Shown here one piece after another: positions 41,908 to 50,010 of a DNA stretch of 64,000 bases. A program made the translations under genes and the position numbers. Source of the stretch: CAYFWF01 sp964346815 (GTDB taxonomy: Bacteria > Acidobacteriota > Aminicenantia > Aminicenantales > Aminicenantaceae); the NCBI GenBank assembly GCA_964346815.1, contig CAYFWF010000057.1, positions 62,001-126,000 of the forward strand. The letters run 5' to 3'. The notes beneath the pieces are model-generated. The model saw only the letters and a program-made list of their open reading frames with translations. It was not told the origin of the DNA and did no database searches. Positions within the stretch are counted from its first letter, which is position 1, and each line of letters opens with the position of its first letter.

Positions 41908-43134
41908 TCATAACCCCGTCCTTATCTGGTCCCAGTTTTTGATTTTGTAGCGTTTGATTTTGATGTAGCCAGTTTCTAGGTCTATTTCTCTGGTATAGTC
42001 ATAGCCATTTTTTATTACTGGAGGATAAAAAGGATAGCGAGCTGGTATTTTTGCTTTGTATAGGTAATATCCGTCTTTACTGAATATGTCAAAGTCCACA
42101 CTGTCGCCTCGGTCAAATGGGAATTTAAACTTTTCAACATAAATGCGGTCTTTGTCATCTTTTATGATTTCTCTGTAGAATGGTTTATATTTTGGGAATC
42201 TTATGGTGCCTGCAATTTTCCGCCTGGAGAGTTTCATCGGTATTCCCATTATCCTATCAATCACTTTATCCTTCTCAGCCTCTGTGACTGGCTGTGGGAG
42301 TTCATCTTTTTTTATAATATATTCAAGCTCACCAGATGAATTTATTACAAATAATTCATATTCAGAGGAGAATCCATAAACTGCCATTTCTTTATTTATT
42401 GGGCAAAACCATAGAAAGGGTTTGCAAAGGTTATTGAGATATAGGTAGCCACCTCTGTCGTTTTTTATTCTTTCAGACCTTTCCAAGCGATAACTTGCTA
42501 CTGTTTTTATTGTCGCCCCGTCTTGACTTATAAGGTCTATATTAAGGAATGAGTCATAGTCTCCAGGCATATCACTGTTTCGCTCTCTCCTTGAACTTGT
42601 ACGAGCGATGAAATTTCCACCGCTCATAAATCCTAAACTTCTCATCAGAGCAGAATCAGTCTTGAGTTTAATGCGCTTTTTAAACACTCCGTTTTTGTCG
42701 AATGTTTCTATCCTTTTGAAGGAATCTTCAATGTAGAAGTTATCTTTTGCATCTATATATAGACTTCTGGGACTTTCAAATTCTCCTGGACCTTGCCCCT
42801 GCCTTCCTATTGTCTGAAGATATTTTCCATTTTTATTGTATTTTTGAAGTCGGAAATTTCCCGAATCAAGAATTAGAATATTCCCTTCTGAATCAACTGA
42901 TATCCCTGTTGCTCTATAAAACACATAATTCTCATCTTCTTCATTTCCTATGCTTAAATCTTCTTCCAGATCGAACTCAATCTCTCCATAAAGAGGCTCG
43001 TTGGGATTTATAATGACTTTGACTCCATCCTCATATTCAATTTTTCCCTTCCATTGAGATTCTTCATGCGCGGAAGAAAATGCAAAGATAGATAGAGCGA
43101 TAATCACCCAAACAAACTTAATCGGTTGTTTCAT
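41908..43134 (-). CDS. 6-bladed beta-propeller exported protein
   Basis: 408 residues with a signal peptide (KFVWVIIALSIFAFSSAH) and no lipobox. The full family pattern is present: QWKGKIEYEDGVKVIINP, EPLYGEIEF, LEEDLSIGNEEDEN, DSEGNILILDSGNFRLQKYN, GRQGQGPGEFESPRSLYID, and a C terminus in KIKRYKIKNWDQIR. It is the closest relative of the gene at 31463-32659 in this window. The ribosome site is GAGGGAGG and a consensus-like promoter lies just upstream. Confidence 0.85.
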   Translation of the reverse strand: MKQPIKFVWVIIALSIFAFSSAHEESQWKGKIEYEDGVKVIINPNEPLYGEIEFDLEEDLSIGNEEDENYVFYRATGISVDSEGNILILDSGNFRLQKYNKNGKYLQTIGRQGQGPGEFESPRSLYIDAKDNFYIEDSFKRIETFDKNGVFKKRIKLKTDSALMRSLGFMSGGNFIARTSSRRERNSDMPGDYDSFLNIDLISQDGATIKTVASYRLERSERIKNDRGGYLYLNNLCKPFLWFCPINKEMAVYGFSSEYELFVINSSGELEYIIKKDELPQPVTEAEKDKVIDRIMGIPMKLSRRKIAGTIRFPKYKPFYREIIKDDKDRIYVEKFKFPFDRGDSVDFDIFSKDGYYLYKAKIPARYPFYPPVIKNGYDYTREIDLETGYIKIKRYKIKNWDQIRTGL

Positions 43135-43158
43135 GGTTCCCTCCCTCTATCCAGAAAA

Positions 43159-43187
43159 ATTATACCACAAATTACCACATATGTCCG
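43159..43187 (-). promoter_or_regulatory. Promoter of the 41908-43134 propeller gene
   Basis: On the minus strand CGGACA (43187-43182), a 17-base spacer and a perfect TATAAT (43164-43159) lie 25 bases before the ATG. Confidence 0.5.
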
Positions 43188-43311
43188 CCCGAGGGAACGA
43201 AAAGAATAGCATAAGACCCCCACTTACAGAAGATAATCTCACTCCTTTTCGGTCCTACGTGGATACGACGTTCAGGGTTAAAGAATAAGGAGTGAATGGA
43301 ACATCGATTCG

Positions 43312-43581
43312 TTAAAGGATGGCCAAAAACAGGTGCACAGGGATGACCAGGACATTCCCCTCCTGGATCTTAAAATCAGACTTTGAGAGGAGAATTCCTC
43401 TTCCAGCCTTCTTAAAATGCTTGGAATCTTCGGGTCGGTTTTTTTCCTGATATTTGACTTCGATCAGTTGATGCAGTTTGCCTTCGATGAAAACCAGGAA
43501 ATCCACTTCGTGGTCAGGCTTCCAATAGAAAACATCTCTTTCAAATCTCTGCTTCAGATGGGCGGCATCAATGGACTCCAC
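43312..43581 (-). pseudogene. C-terminal remnant of a DUF4143 AAA-type ATPase
   Basis: 89 codons carry the nuclease-like C-terminal domain of the 'ATP-binding protein, DUF4143' family: FYWKPDHEVDFLVFIEGKLH, QLIEVKYQ and a late strand VLVIPVHLFLAIL. The P-loop ATPase part (normally ~300 residues upstream) is absent. No good ribosome site is present. Such genes are frequent in accessory regions. Confidence 0.55.
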
Positions 43582-43611
43582 TAGCGATGCCTTGAGTACT
43601 TAATTTGTTTG

Positions 43612-43631
43612 TCAAGCAAAAAGTTGCTTGA
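43612..43631 (+). promoter_or_regulatory. Inverted repeat upstream of accA
   Basis: TCAAGCAA (43612-43619), 4 bases and TTGCTTGA (43624-43631) form a perfect 8-bp palindrome that overlaps the -35 of the accA promoter. A short T-run follows (43639-43643). It could be an operator or a weak terminator for upstream leftover transcription. Confidence 0.45.
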
Positions 43632-43652
43632 GGCTCTCTTTTTCTATAGAAT
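43624..43652 (+). promoter_or_regulatory. Promoter of the accA-hisS-aspS unit
   Basis: TTGCTT (43624-43629), a 17-base spacer and TAGAAT (43647-43652), 42 bases before the accA ATG. Confidence 0.5.
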
Positions 43653-43694
43653 AATCGGGTATATTCAAGCGTTCGCATTATTACAGTTTGAAAG

Positions 43695-44651
43695 ATGCCA
43701 GAAGAAAAAGATTTTTATCAATTGGAAAAGGATATCGTTGAACTCAAAGATAAAATAGACGAAATCCAGGATTCGGACGATGCGGACAAAAAGCAGAAAA
43801 TCACGAAACTGAGGGAGAAGATCGCAAAAGAATGGGCCAAGATCAGCCCCCAGCTCTCCCCGCTTCACATTGTCCAGATCGCCCGCCATCCCAAGCGACC
43901 TTACACCCTGGATTATTTGGAAGCTCTCACCGAGGATTTTATCGAGCTCCATGGGGATCGAAGAGCCAAGGACGACCCAGCCATCGTAGCCGGATTAGGA
44001 TTCTACAAGGGACGGACCGCAGCGTTCATCGGTCACCAGAAAGGGCGGACCACCAGGCAGAGACTGGCACGAAACTTCGGCCAGCCCAATCCTGAGGGAT
44101 ATCGAAAGGCCCTGCGGGTGATGAAGCTCGCAGAAAAATTCGGATTCCCGGTCATCACCCTCATCGATACTCCGGGGGCTTATCCGGGAATCGAAGCCGA
44201 AGAAAGGGGGCAAGCCGAAGCCATCGCTTGCAACCTCAAAGAGATTGCCAAACTTAAGGTCCCTGTCATCAACATCGTAATCGGCGAAGGCGGAAGCGGC
44301 GGTGCCCTGGCCATCGGAGTTGGCGATTCACTGTTGATGCTGGAAAATTCGTTCTACTCAGTGATTTCTCCGGAAGGCTGTGCAGCGATTCTCTGGAAGG
44401 ACCAGAGAGCAGTGGCCCAGGCTGCCGAAAATTTGAAGTTTTTGGCCCAGGATTTGCTGGAATTTGGGGTCGTCGACAAGATCATCCCAGAACCTCCTGG
44501 AGGAGTTCATATCGATCCCGAACAGACGTTTAAAAATGTGGACAAGCAGCTCAACGAGGTCCTCAAGAAATTGGAGGAGAAGACTCCTGAAGAGAGGATC
44601 GAAAAACGCTATCAGAAGTTTCGAAAAATCGGTGTGTTCAAAGAAAAATGA
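43695..44651 (+). CDS. accA: Acetyl-CoA carboxylase carboxyltransferase subunit alpha
   Basis: 318 residues, the normal length. With AccD it moves the carboxyl group from biotin to acetyl-CoA to give malonyl-CoA, the first step of fatty acid synthesis in the cytoplasm. Typical segments are the N-terminal coiled coil, RPYTLDYLEALTEDFIELHG, GHQKGRTTRQRLARNFG, the LIDTPGAYPGIEAEERGQ loop and the oxyanion glycines GEGGSGGALAIG. It starts a rightward operon, overlapping hisS by 4 bases (ATGA). accD is not in this window. Confidence 0.97.
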   Translation: MPEEKDFYQLEKDIVELKDKIDEIQDSDDADKKQKITKLREKIAKEWAKISPQLSPLHIVQIARHPKRPYTLDYLEALTEDFIELHGDRRAKDDPAIVAGLGFYKGRTAAFIGHQKGRTTRQRLARNFGQPNPEGYRKALRVMKLAEKFGFPVITLIDTPGAYPGIEAEERGQAEAIACNLKEIAKLKVPVINIVIGEGGSGGALAIGVGDSLLMLENSFYSVISPEGCAAILWKDQRAVAQAAENLKFLAQDLLEFGVVDKIIPEPPGGVHIDPEQTFKNVDKQLNEVLKKLEEKTPEERIEKRYQKFRKIGVFKEK

Positions 44652-45913
44652 GTAAAAAAAACAAACAGATCGCTGCCATCAAGGGCACCAAGGACATCCT
44701 TCCTCAGGAGGCCAGGAAATGGCAGCGGGTAGAGGCTGCGGCCAAAGGGATTTTTGAGCTGTACGGGTACCGTGAGATCAGAACACCGGTTTTCGAGGCC
44801 ACAGTGCTTTTCGAGAAGGGAACCGGGCAGACCACGGATATCGTGACCAAGGAGATGTACACCTTTATCGATAAAGGGGGACGGTCTCTGACCCTGCGTC
44901 CGGAGTACACTCCCTCCATCGTGCGCTCCATCATCGAACACAACCTTCACCTCAGGCCGCAGCCGCTGCGGTTCTATTTCATCGGACCGATGTTCCGGTT
45001 TGATAAGCCTCAGAAAGGCCGGTACAGGCAGTTCCACCAGATGGATATCGAGGTCTTTGGAGAGAAGGATCCGGCAGTGGATGCCGAAATCGTGGAAATG
45101 GCCGATTTTCTCCTCCAGAGGCTCAAAGTCAAGGACAGACAGATCCTGGTGAATTCTGTGGGCTGCAGAAAATGCCGGCTGGGATATCAAAAGGACTTGA
45201 GGGCCTCGGCTGAGAAAGTCAGAGAACGGCTCTGTGAAGACTGCCAGAGAAAGATCGAGACCAATCCCCTGAGGATATTCGATTGTAAGGTGGATACATG
45301 CCGGGAAATTTCTTTGGGCTTTCCGGTCATCACAGACTATTTGTGCCCGGAATGTCGGGAACATTTTGACAAATTCTGTTCCTATCTGGACGGATACGGG
45401 ATCGAATACTGGATAGAGCCCCGCCTGGTCAGGGGACTTGATTATTACACCAAGACCACCTTCGAAATCGTGTCTTCGAAGCTGGGAGCTCAGGATGCTG
45501 TCCTGGGTGGAGGACGGTACGATGACATGATGAAGGACTTCGGGGGTCCGGATATGAGTGCCATCGGGTTTGCCGTGGGCATGGAGAGACTGCTTTCCCT
45601 CGTTCCCTACGAGGAGGAAAGAGAAATCTTCGTGTATTTCGTCTGGCTGGGAGATGAAGCCAAAAGAGCCGGAATGAAGCTGGCCCGGCTTCTCAGGCGG
45701 GAAGGCATCGAATGCCTCATCGAATACAGGGACAGAAGCCTCCGGAACCAGATGAGCCGGGCGGATAAATTGGGCGCGCCCCGGGTGCTGATCATCGGAG
45801 AGGAAGAAGTGAAAAAAGGAACCTTCCAGATAAAGAGGATGGACACCGGCGAACAGAAGGAATACAGGCAGGAAGAAATTTTAGATATCCTAAAGGAGTC
45901 TGCTCAAAAATAA
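44648..45913 (+). CDS. hisS: Histidyl-tRNA synthetase
   Basis: 421 residues, the usual length. It is a class II synthetase that charges tRNA-His. The start has the family GTKDILPQEA. Motif 1 and 2 regions hold TLRPEYTPSIVR, FYFIGPMFRFDKPQKGRYRQ and FHQMDIEVFG. The histidine-specific RGLDYYTKTTFEI and motif 3 (AIGFAVGMERL) are present. The insertion domain has several Cys pairs (CRKC, CEDC, CPEC), which probably bind zinc, a known variant. The C-terminal anticodon domain ends at KESAQK. Confidence 0.97.
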   Translation: MSKKNKQIAAIKGTKDILPQEARKWQRVEAAAKGIFELYGYREIRTPVFEATVLFEKGTGQTTDIVTKEMYTFIDKGGRSLTLRPEYTPSIVRSIIEHNLHLRPQPLRFYFIGPMFRFDKPQKGRYRQFHQMDIEVFGEKDPAVDAEIVEMADFLLQRLKVKDRQILVNSVGCRKCRLGYQKDLRASAEKVRERLCEDCQRKIETNPLRIFDCKVDTCREISLGFPVITDYLCPECREHFDKFCSYLDGYGIEYWIEPRLVRGLDYYTKTTFEIVSSKLGAQDAVLGGGRYDDMMKDFGGPDMSAIGFAVGMERLLSLVPYEEEREIFVYFVWLGDEAKRAGMKLARLLRREGIECLIEYRDRSLRNQMSRADKLGAPRVLIIGEEEVKKGTFQIKRMDTGEQKEYRQEEILDILKESAQK

Positions 45914-45982
45914 AGTGAAGGAAGGGAAATCTTTGCGCTTTGTTTTTGCCTCAAAACATGAATTGAAGAGAGGATAGCGAGG

Positions 45983-47752
45983 ATGGAAATCGACAACCTG
46001 TCCGATTGGGAACGAACTGCCTACTGTGGGGATCTCCGTTTGGACCATGTGGGACAGGAGGTGACCCTTTTCGGGTGGGTCCATAAACACAGAGACATGG
46101 GGAACCTGGTGTTTATCGATCACAGGGACAGGCAGGGAGTCGCTCAAGTGGTCGTAGATTCCAGCGATCAGGGCCTTCTCCAGCGGGCAAAAAAGATAAA
46201 AATGGAATATGTGCTGGGAGTGAGAGGTGTTGTGAGAGCCCGGGAGGAAAAGCTGCGCAATCCTCAGCTTCCTACCGGGGATATCGAGGTGCAGGCCAAA
46301 GAGATCAAAGTCCTGAATGCCTCGGCTGTAACGCCCTTTGTGGTGGCCGATCCGCCAAATGCATCAGAAGAACTCAGGTTCAAACACCGGTACCTGGATC
46401 TGAGGCGTCCTTCCATGCATCGCAATTTCATGCTCAGGCATGAGGCGGCCCTTGCCATCCGCAATTTCATGAGCCAGAACGGCTTCTATGAGATAGAAAC
46501 GCCCTTTTTGACCAAATCCACGCCTGAGGGAGCCAGGGACTATCTTGTGCCAAGCCGGGTGTACAAAGGCAGGTTTTTTGCCCTGCCCCAGTCTCCCCAG
46601 CTTTTCAAGCAGCTGCTGATGATAGCGGGATTCGACCGGTACTTTCAGATCGTCCGCTGCTTCAGGGATGAAGATTTGCGGGCGGACCGGCAGCCTGAGT
46701 TCACCCAGATCGACATCGAGATGAGTTTTATCCGGGAGGAGCATGTTTTTACTCTTGTAGAGGACATGATGGCTGCGGTGTTCGCACTTATCGATGTGGA
46801 AGTCGAGCGGCCCTTTTTCCGCTTCACCTATGAGGAGAGCATGGAAGCTTACGGGACAGACAAGCCCGATCTGAGGTTCGGGATGGAAATTCAGGATTTG
46901 ACAGATCTCGGTTCTGGGATCGATTCCCAGATCATTCAAGGAGCCCTATCTGCCGGAGGCGCTTTGAAGGGATTGCTGGTGGAGGGAGGAGCGGGCTTGT
47001 CCCGCAGCCAGCTCGACGGCCTTGGCCAGAAAGCGAGAGATTTGGGTGGCAAAGGGATTATCTGGATGAAAAGGCAGGATGGATTCAAATCCAGCTTGAA
47101 GCTGAAGGAGGAGGATTTCCAGCGTATTTGGGATAAACTCGGCGGATCAGAACAGGATCTTGCCCTTTTGGTGGCGGATGAGAAGCCGACGGCGCTCAAG
47201 ATTCTGGGAGAGCTGCGGTTGACGTTTCTGCCTGAGAAGATAAAGGAATCGAAGGTGTTCAAATTTGCCTGGGTTACGGACTTCCCTCTTTTCGAGTTGA
47301 GCCAGGAAGAAGGGCGCCTGGTATCCATGCATCACCCTTTTACCTCTCCTCATGAGGAGGACCTGGACCTTTTAGAGAAGGAGCCTCTTCGAGTCAAGGC
47401 CAGAGCCTATGATGTGGTCCTGAACGGAGTGGAAATCGGCGGTGGGTCGATCCGAATACACAACCAGGATGTACAGCGGAGGATCTTCCAGGTGCTGGGG
47501 CTGAGCCAGGAAGAAGTCAAATCGAAATTCGGATTTTTTCTCGAAGCACTCAGGTACGGCGTTCCTCCACACGGAGGCATCGCCCTGGGCTATGACCGCA
47601 TGGTGATGCTTTTAGCCGGGGAGGAATCCATACGGGATGTCATCCCCTTCCCCAAGACCACGAGTTCCTTATGTCTGCTCACAGGATCTCCTTCCGAGGT
47701 CGGAGAGAGACAGCTCGAAGAGCTCGGTTTGCAGAAAAAGTCAGGCGATTAG
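45983..47752 (+). CDS. aspS: Aspartyl-tRNA synthetase (bacterial type)
   Basis: 589 residues, the full bacterial length with N-terminal OB anticodon domain (VTLFGWVHKHRDMGNLVFID), class II core and GAD insertion. Core motifs are FKHRYLDLRRPSMHRNFMLR (motif 1), QSPQLFKQLLMIAGFDRYFQ, FRDEDLRADRQPEFTQIDIE (motif 2) and GIALGYDRMVMLL (motif 3). It charges tRNA-Asp. Whether it also charges tRNA-Asn cannot be decided here. AsnA in the same window shows that free asparagine can be made. Confidence 0.97.
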   Translation: MEIDNLSDWERTAYCGDLRLDHVGQEVTLFGWVHKHRDMGNLVFIDHRDRQGVAQVVVDSSDQGLLQRAKKIKMEYVLGVRGVVRAREEKLRNPQLPTGDIEVQAKEIKVLNASAVTPFVVADPPNASEELRFKHRYLDLRRPSMHRNFMLRHEAALAIRNFMSQNGFYEIETPFLTKSTPEGARDYLVPSRVYKGRFFALPQSPQLFKQLLMIAGFDRYFQIVRCFRDEDLRADRQPEFTQIDIEMSFIREEHVFTLVEDMMAAVFALIDVEVERPFFRFTYEESMEAYGTDKPDLRFGMEIQDLTDLGSGIDSQIIQGALSAGGALKGLLVEGGAGLSRSQLDGLGQKARDLGGKGIIWMKRQDGFKSSLKLKEEDFQRIWDKLGGSEQDLALLVADEKPTALKILGELRLTFLPEKIKESKVFKFAWVTDFPLFELSQEEGRLVSMHHPFTSPHEEDLDLLEKEPLRVKARAYDVVLNGVEIGGGSIRIHNQDVQRRIFQVLGLSQEEVKSKFGFFLEALRYGVPPHGGIALGYDRMVMLLAGEESIRDVIPFPKTTSSLCLLTGSPSEVGERQLEELGLQKKSGD

Positions 47753-47784
47753 ATAATATTCTCAGTCAGCTGAAGGGGAGTCGG

Positions 47785-48114
47785 TTACACCTTGCAGCCG
47801 CATCTTTTTTTCCGCAGCATTTTTATCTGAGCTTCGGGCAGATCTACATAATCCCCTTGGGATTCTTGTCCTGTAGCCAAGCTGGCATCCAGAGGGCTCA
47901 GGTGCCTGTAGCCCCGCCTGGACATTTCTTGGACCAAATCCTCATGCCTGAGATAAAGGGCTTTGAGTTTGCCTATCCACCTTTGTGTTTCCGGGTGTTT
48001 GGAAAATCCCTTCTTTCCTTTGGTCAGTATGGACCAGAGGGCATGAATCTCGCTGTGCTCACCGAGAAGGTGATTCCGGCACAATTTTTCTGGCACAATG
48101 TCCCAGATCCTCAT
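47785..48114 (-). CDS. Pyrimidine-dimer DNA glycosylase-like protein
   Basis: 109 residues matching the small family annotated as pyrimidine dimer DNA glycosylase/endonuclease V (MSMEG_6728-like): MRIWDIVPEKLCRNHLLGEH, LWSILTKGKKGFSKHPETQR, WIGKLKALYLRHEDLVQEM and RGYRHLSPLD. It probably starts repair of UV dimers, but activity in this branch is little tested. It ends the long leftward run, 2 bases after manC, and converges with aspS. Confidence 0.75.
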   Translation of the reverse strand: MRIWDIVPEKLCRNHLLGEHSEIHALWSILTKGKKGFSKHPETQRWIGKLKALYLRHEDLVQEMSRRGYRHLSPLDASLATGQESQGDYVDLPEAQIKMLRKKRCGCKV

Positions 48115-48116
48115 TT

Positions 48117-49193
48117 TTAGAGATATTCCATTTTCCCTCTTTTCTTTAGGGTTTCGACAATATCTTTGACTTTTTGGTCCATATCTTTACGGCAGATAAG
48201 GAGCGCATCCTCGGTTTCCACCACGATCAAATCCCTCAGCCCCACCAGGGCGGTGAATTTCTCCGGGCTGTACAGGAGACAGTTTTCAGAGTCCAGCACT
48301 ATATTCTCGCCTCGAAGTGAATTCCCTTGGCTGTCCTTGGTCCATATATCGGTCAATGAAGACCATGCTCCGACGTCCGACCATCCAAAATCGCCCACAG
48401 ACATCCATACAGGATGGGCCTTCTCCATCAGAGCATAGTCGATCGAAATGGAAGGAATTTCTTCGAATATGGATGAAAGCATGGAATCATCGCCTGATTT
48501 CAAGGCCCTGATGGTTTTTTCCCAGTAGGGATAAAGGTCTGGAGCATACTGTTCCAGTTTTTCAGGAAAAACCTGGGCCCGCCAGATGAACATTCCGGAA
48601 TTCCAGAAGTTGTCTCCTTTATCAATAAAATCCTTAGCCTGTTCGAGGTCGGGCTTTTCTTTGAACTTCTCTACCGGATAGAAAGTCTCTTGGGAGATTT
48701 CCAAACTGTCTGAGCGTGAAAACTGGATATAGCCGTATCCTGTTGCGGGATAGGATGGAGGAATCCCGAACGTGACCAGATGGTCTCCATCTAGGACTGC
48801 TTGAGCCCCGGCTGCCAGTTTCTTCTGGAAAAGCTCTATGTCTGTTATCAGATGATCGGCCGGCAGGGCAATCACTGCCGCCTCGGAATTTTCGAGATAA
48901 ATGGCCGCTGTGGCCAGAAGGAGGGAAGGAGCTGTGTTTTTTCCCATCGGTTCCACCAGGAGATTATCCTTTGGAATGGAGGGCAGGAGCTTTTGGATCG
49001 TCTGAGTCTGGTCGGAATTGGCGATCGTATAGATGTGCGAGGGAGAAATGAAGGGAAGGAGACGGTTGACGGTTTCTTCGATCATTGTCTGATCGCTGAT
49101 AATCGGGAGGAACTGCTTGGGTTTTGTCCTGCGGCTCAGGGGCCAGAACCGGGTTCCAATTCCTCCTGCCATGATAACGGCGCGAACATCCAT
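48117..49193 (-). CDS. manC: Mannose-1-phosphate guanylyltransferase
   Basis: 358 residues, the single-domain form without the isomerase fusion. It makes GDP-mannose from GTP and mannose-1-phosphate. The nucleotide-binding start VIMAGGIGTRFWPLSRRTKP, then EPMGKNTAP, ALPADHLI, FWNSGMFIWRA and FGWSDVGAWSSL are all diagnostic. The phosphomannomutase gene two places upstream would supply the substrate, so GDP-mannose for envelope glycans is the likely product of this cluster. Confidence 0.95.
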   Translation of the reverse strand: MDVRAVIMAGGIGTRFWPLSRRTKPKQFLPIISDQTMIEETVNRLLPFISPSHIYTIANSDQTQTIQKLLPSIPKDNLLVEPMGKNTAPSLLLATAAIYLENSEAAVIALPADHLITDIELFQKKLAAGAQAVLDGDHLVTFGIPPSYPATGYGYIQFSRSDSLEISQETFYPVEKFKEKPDLEQAKDFIDKGDNFWNSGMFIWRAQVFPEKLEQYAPDLYPYWEKTIRALKSGDDSMLSSIFEEIPSISIDYALMEKAHPVWMSVGDFGWSDVGAWSSLTDIWTKDSQGNSLRGENIVLDSENCLLYSPEKFTALVGLRDLIVVETEDALLICRKDMDQKVKDIVETLKKRGKMEYL

Positions 49194-49215
49194 TTGATCC
49201 TCTCTATTCTCAAAA

Positions 49216-50010
49216 TTATATAAAAAAAGACACGGTTAGGGCAGTGAGGCCAGCAAATAAACAGTAAAAAGAAAAAGAATAAAATCTGCCTCTTTGTATG
49301 ACCGATACCAGAAGAGTCAGTGCCAGATAGCCAAAAACGGCTGAAACCGCAGCCCCGGCAAGCAGTATCGACCAGGGTTGAGTTCCTGAGTCGATCTTTT
49401 GGAATTGGAAAAGAGCTGCTCCAAGAATGGCAGGAATAGAGAGAAGAAAGGAAAAGCGTGCCGCTTCTTCCCTTTTCCAACCCAGGAAAAGGGCTCCGCC
49501 AATAGTCAAACCAGAACGGGAAAATCCCGGAACGATCGCTGCTCCCTGGAGCAAACCGATAATCAGGGGATGGGAGAAGAAATTTCTTTTCCTCTCCCGG
49601 GCGAGTTTCGTCAGGTACAGATAAAGCCCTGTAATGATCAAGGCCAGGCCCACCGCTTTGAGGCTGGCAAAAAGGGATTCGAAAAAATCGCTGAAAAAGT
49701 ATCCGATGAGCGCTGTAGGAATGGAGGCCAGAATAAGAGCGAAGATCATTTTCACCCTGGGATCCGATGAGGCCTTTTGGGGATTCTGGCAGAAAAGGAA
49801 AAAACCTCGGGCGAGTTCGAGAATATCCCGGCGAAGGAACACAGCCAGGGAAATGAGTGTTCCTACATGGAGCATCACATCGGCAAATATTTGGGGCTCC
49901 TTCAAGCCGAAAAGATTTTGGAAGAGCACGAGATGTCCTGAGCTGCTTACAGGAAAAAATTCCGTCAGGCCTTGGAGGACACCTAAGATGACGATTTCTA
50001 TGAAACTCAA
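49216..50010 (-). CDS. uppP: Undecaprenyl-diphosphatase
   Basis: 264 residues and about eight membrane helices. The two BacA/UppP signatures are present: GVLQGLTEFFPVSSSGHLVL and GAAIVPGFSRSGLTIGGALF. It recycles the lipid carrier by removing phosphate from undecaprenyl diphosphate, which supports peptidoglycan and O-antigen synthesis. The ATG overlaps the mutase stop by 4 bases. Confidence 0.96.
   Translation of the reverse strand: MSFIEIVILGVLQGLTEFFPVSSSGHLVLFQNLFGLKEPQIFADVMLHVGTLISLAVFLRRDILELARGFFLFCQNPQKASSDPRVKMIFALILASIPTALIGYFFSDFFESLFASLKAVGLALIITGLYLYLTKLARERKRNFFSHPLIIGLLQGAAIVPGFSRSGLTIGGALFLGWKREEAARFSFLLSIPAILGAALFQFQKIDSGTQPWSILLAGAAVSAVFGYLALTLLVSVIQRGRFYSFSFYCLFAGLTALTVSFFI

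Noticed and set aside
47671..48120. Plus-strand frame of 149 codons at the end of aspS
   Set aside because: It runs antisense to the clear glycosylase gene (47785-48114), overlaps aspS in another frame and has no recognisable protein.
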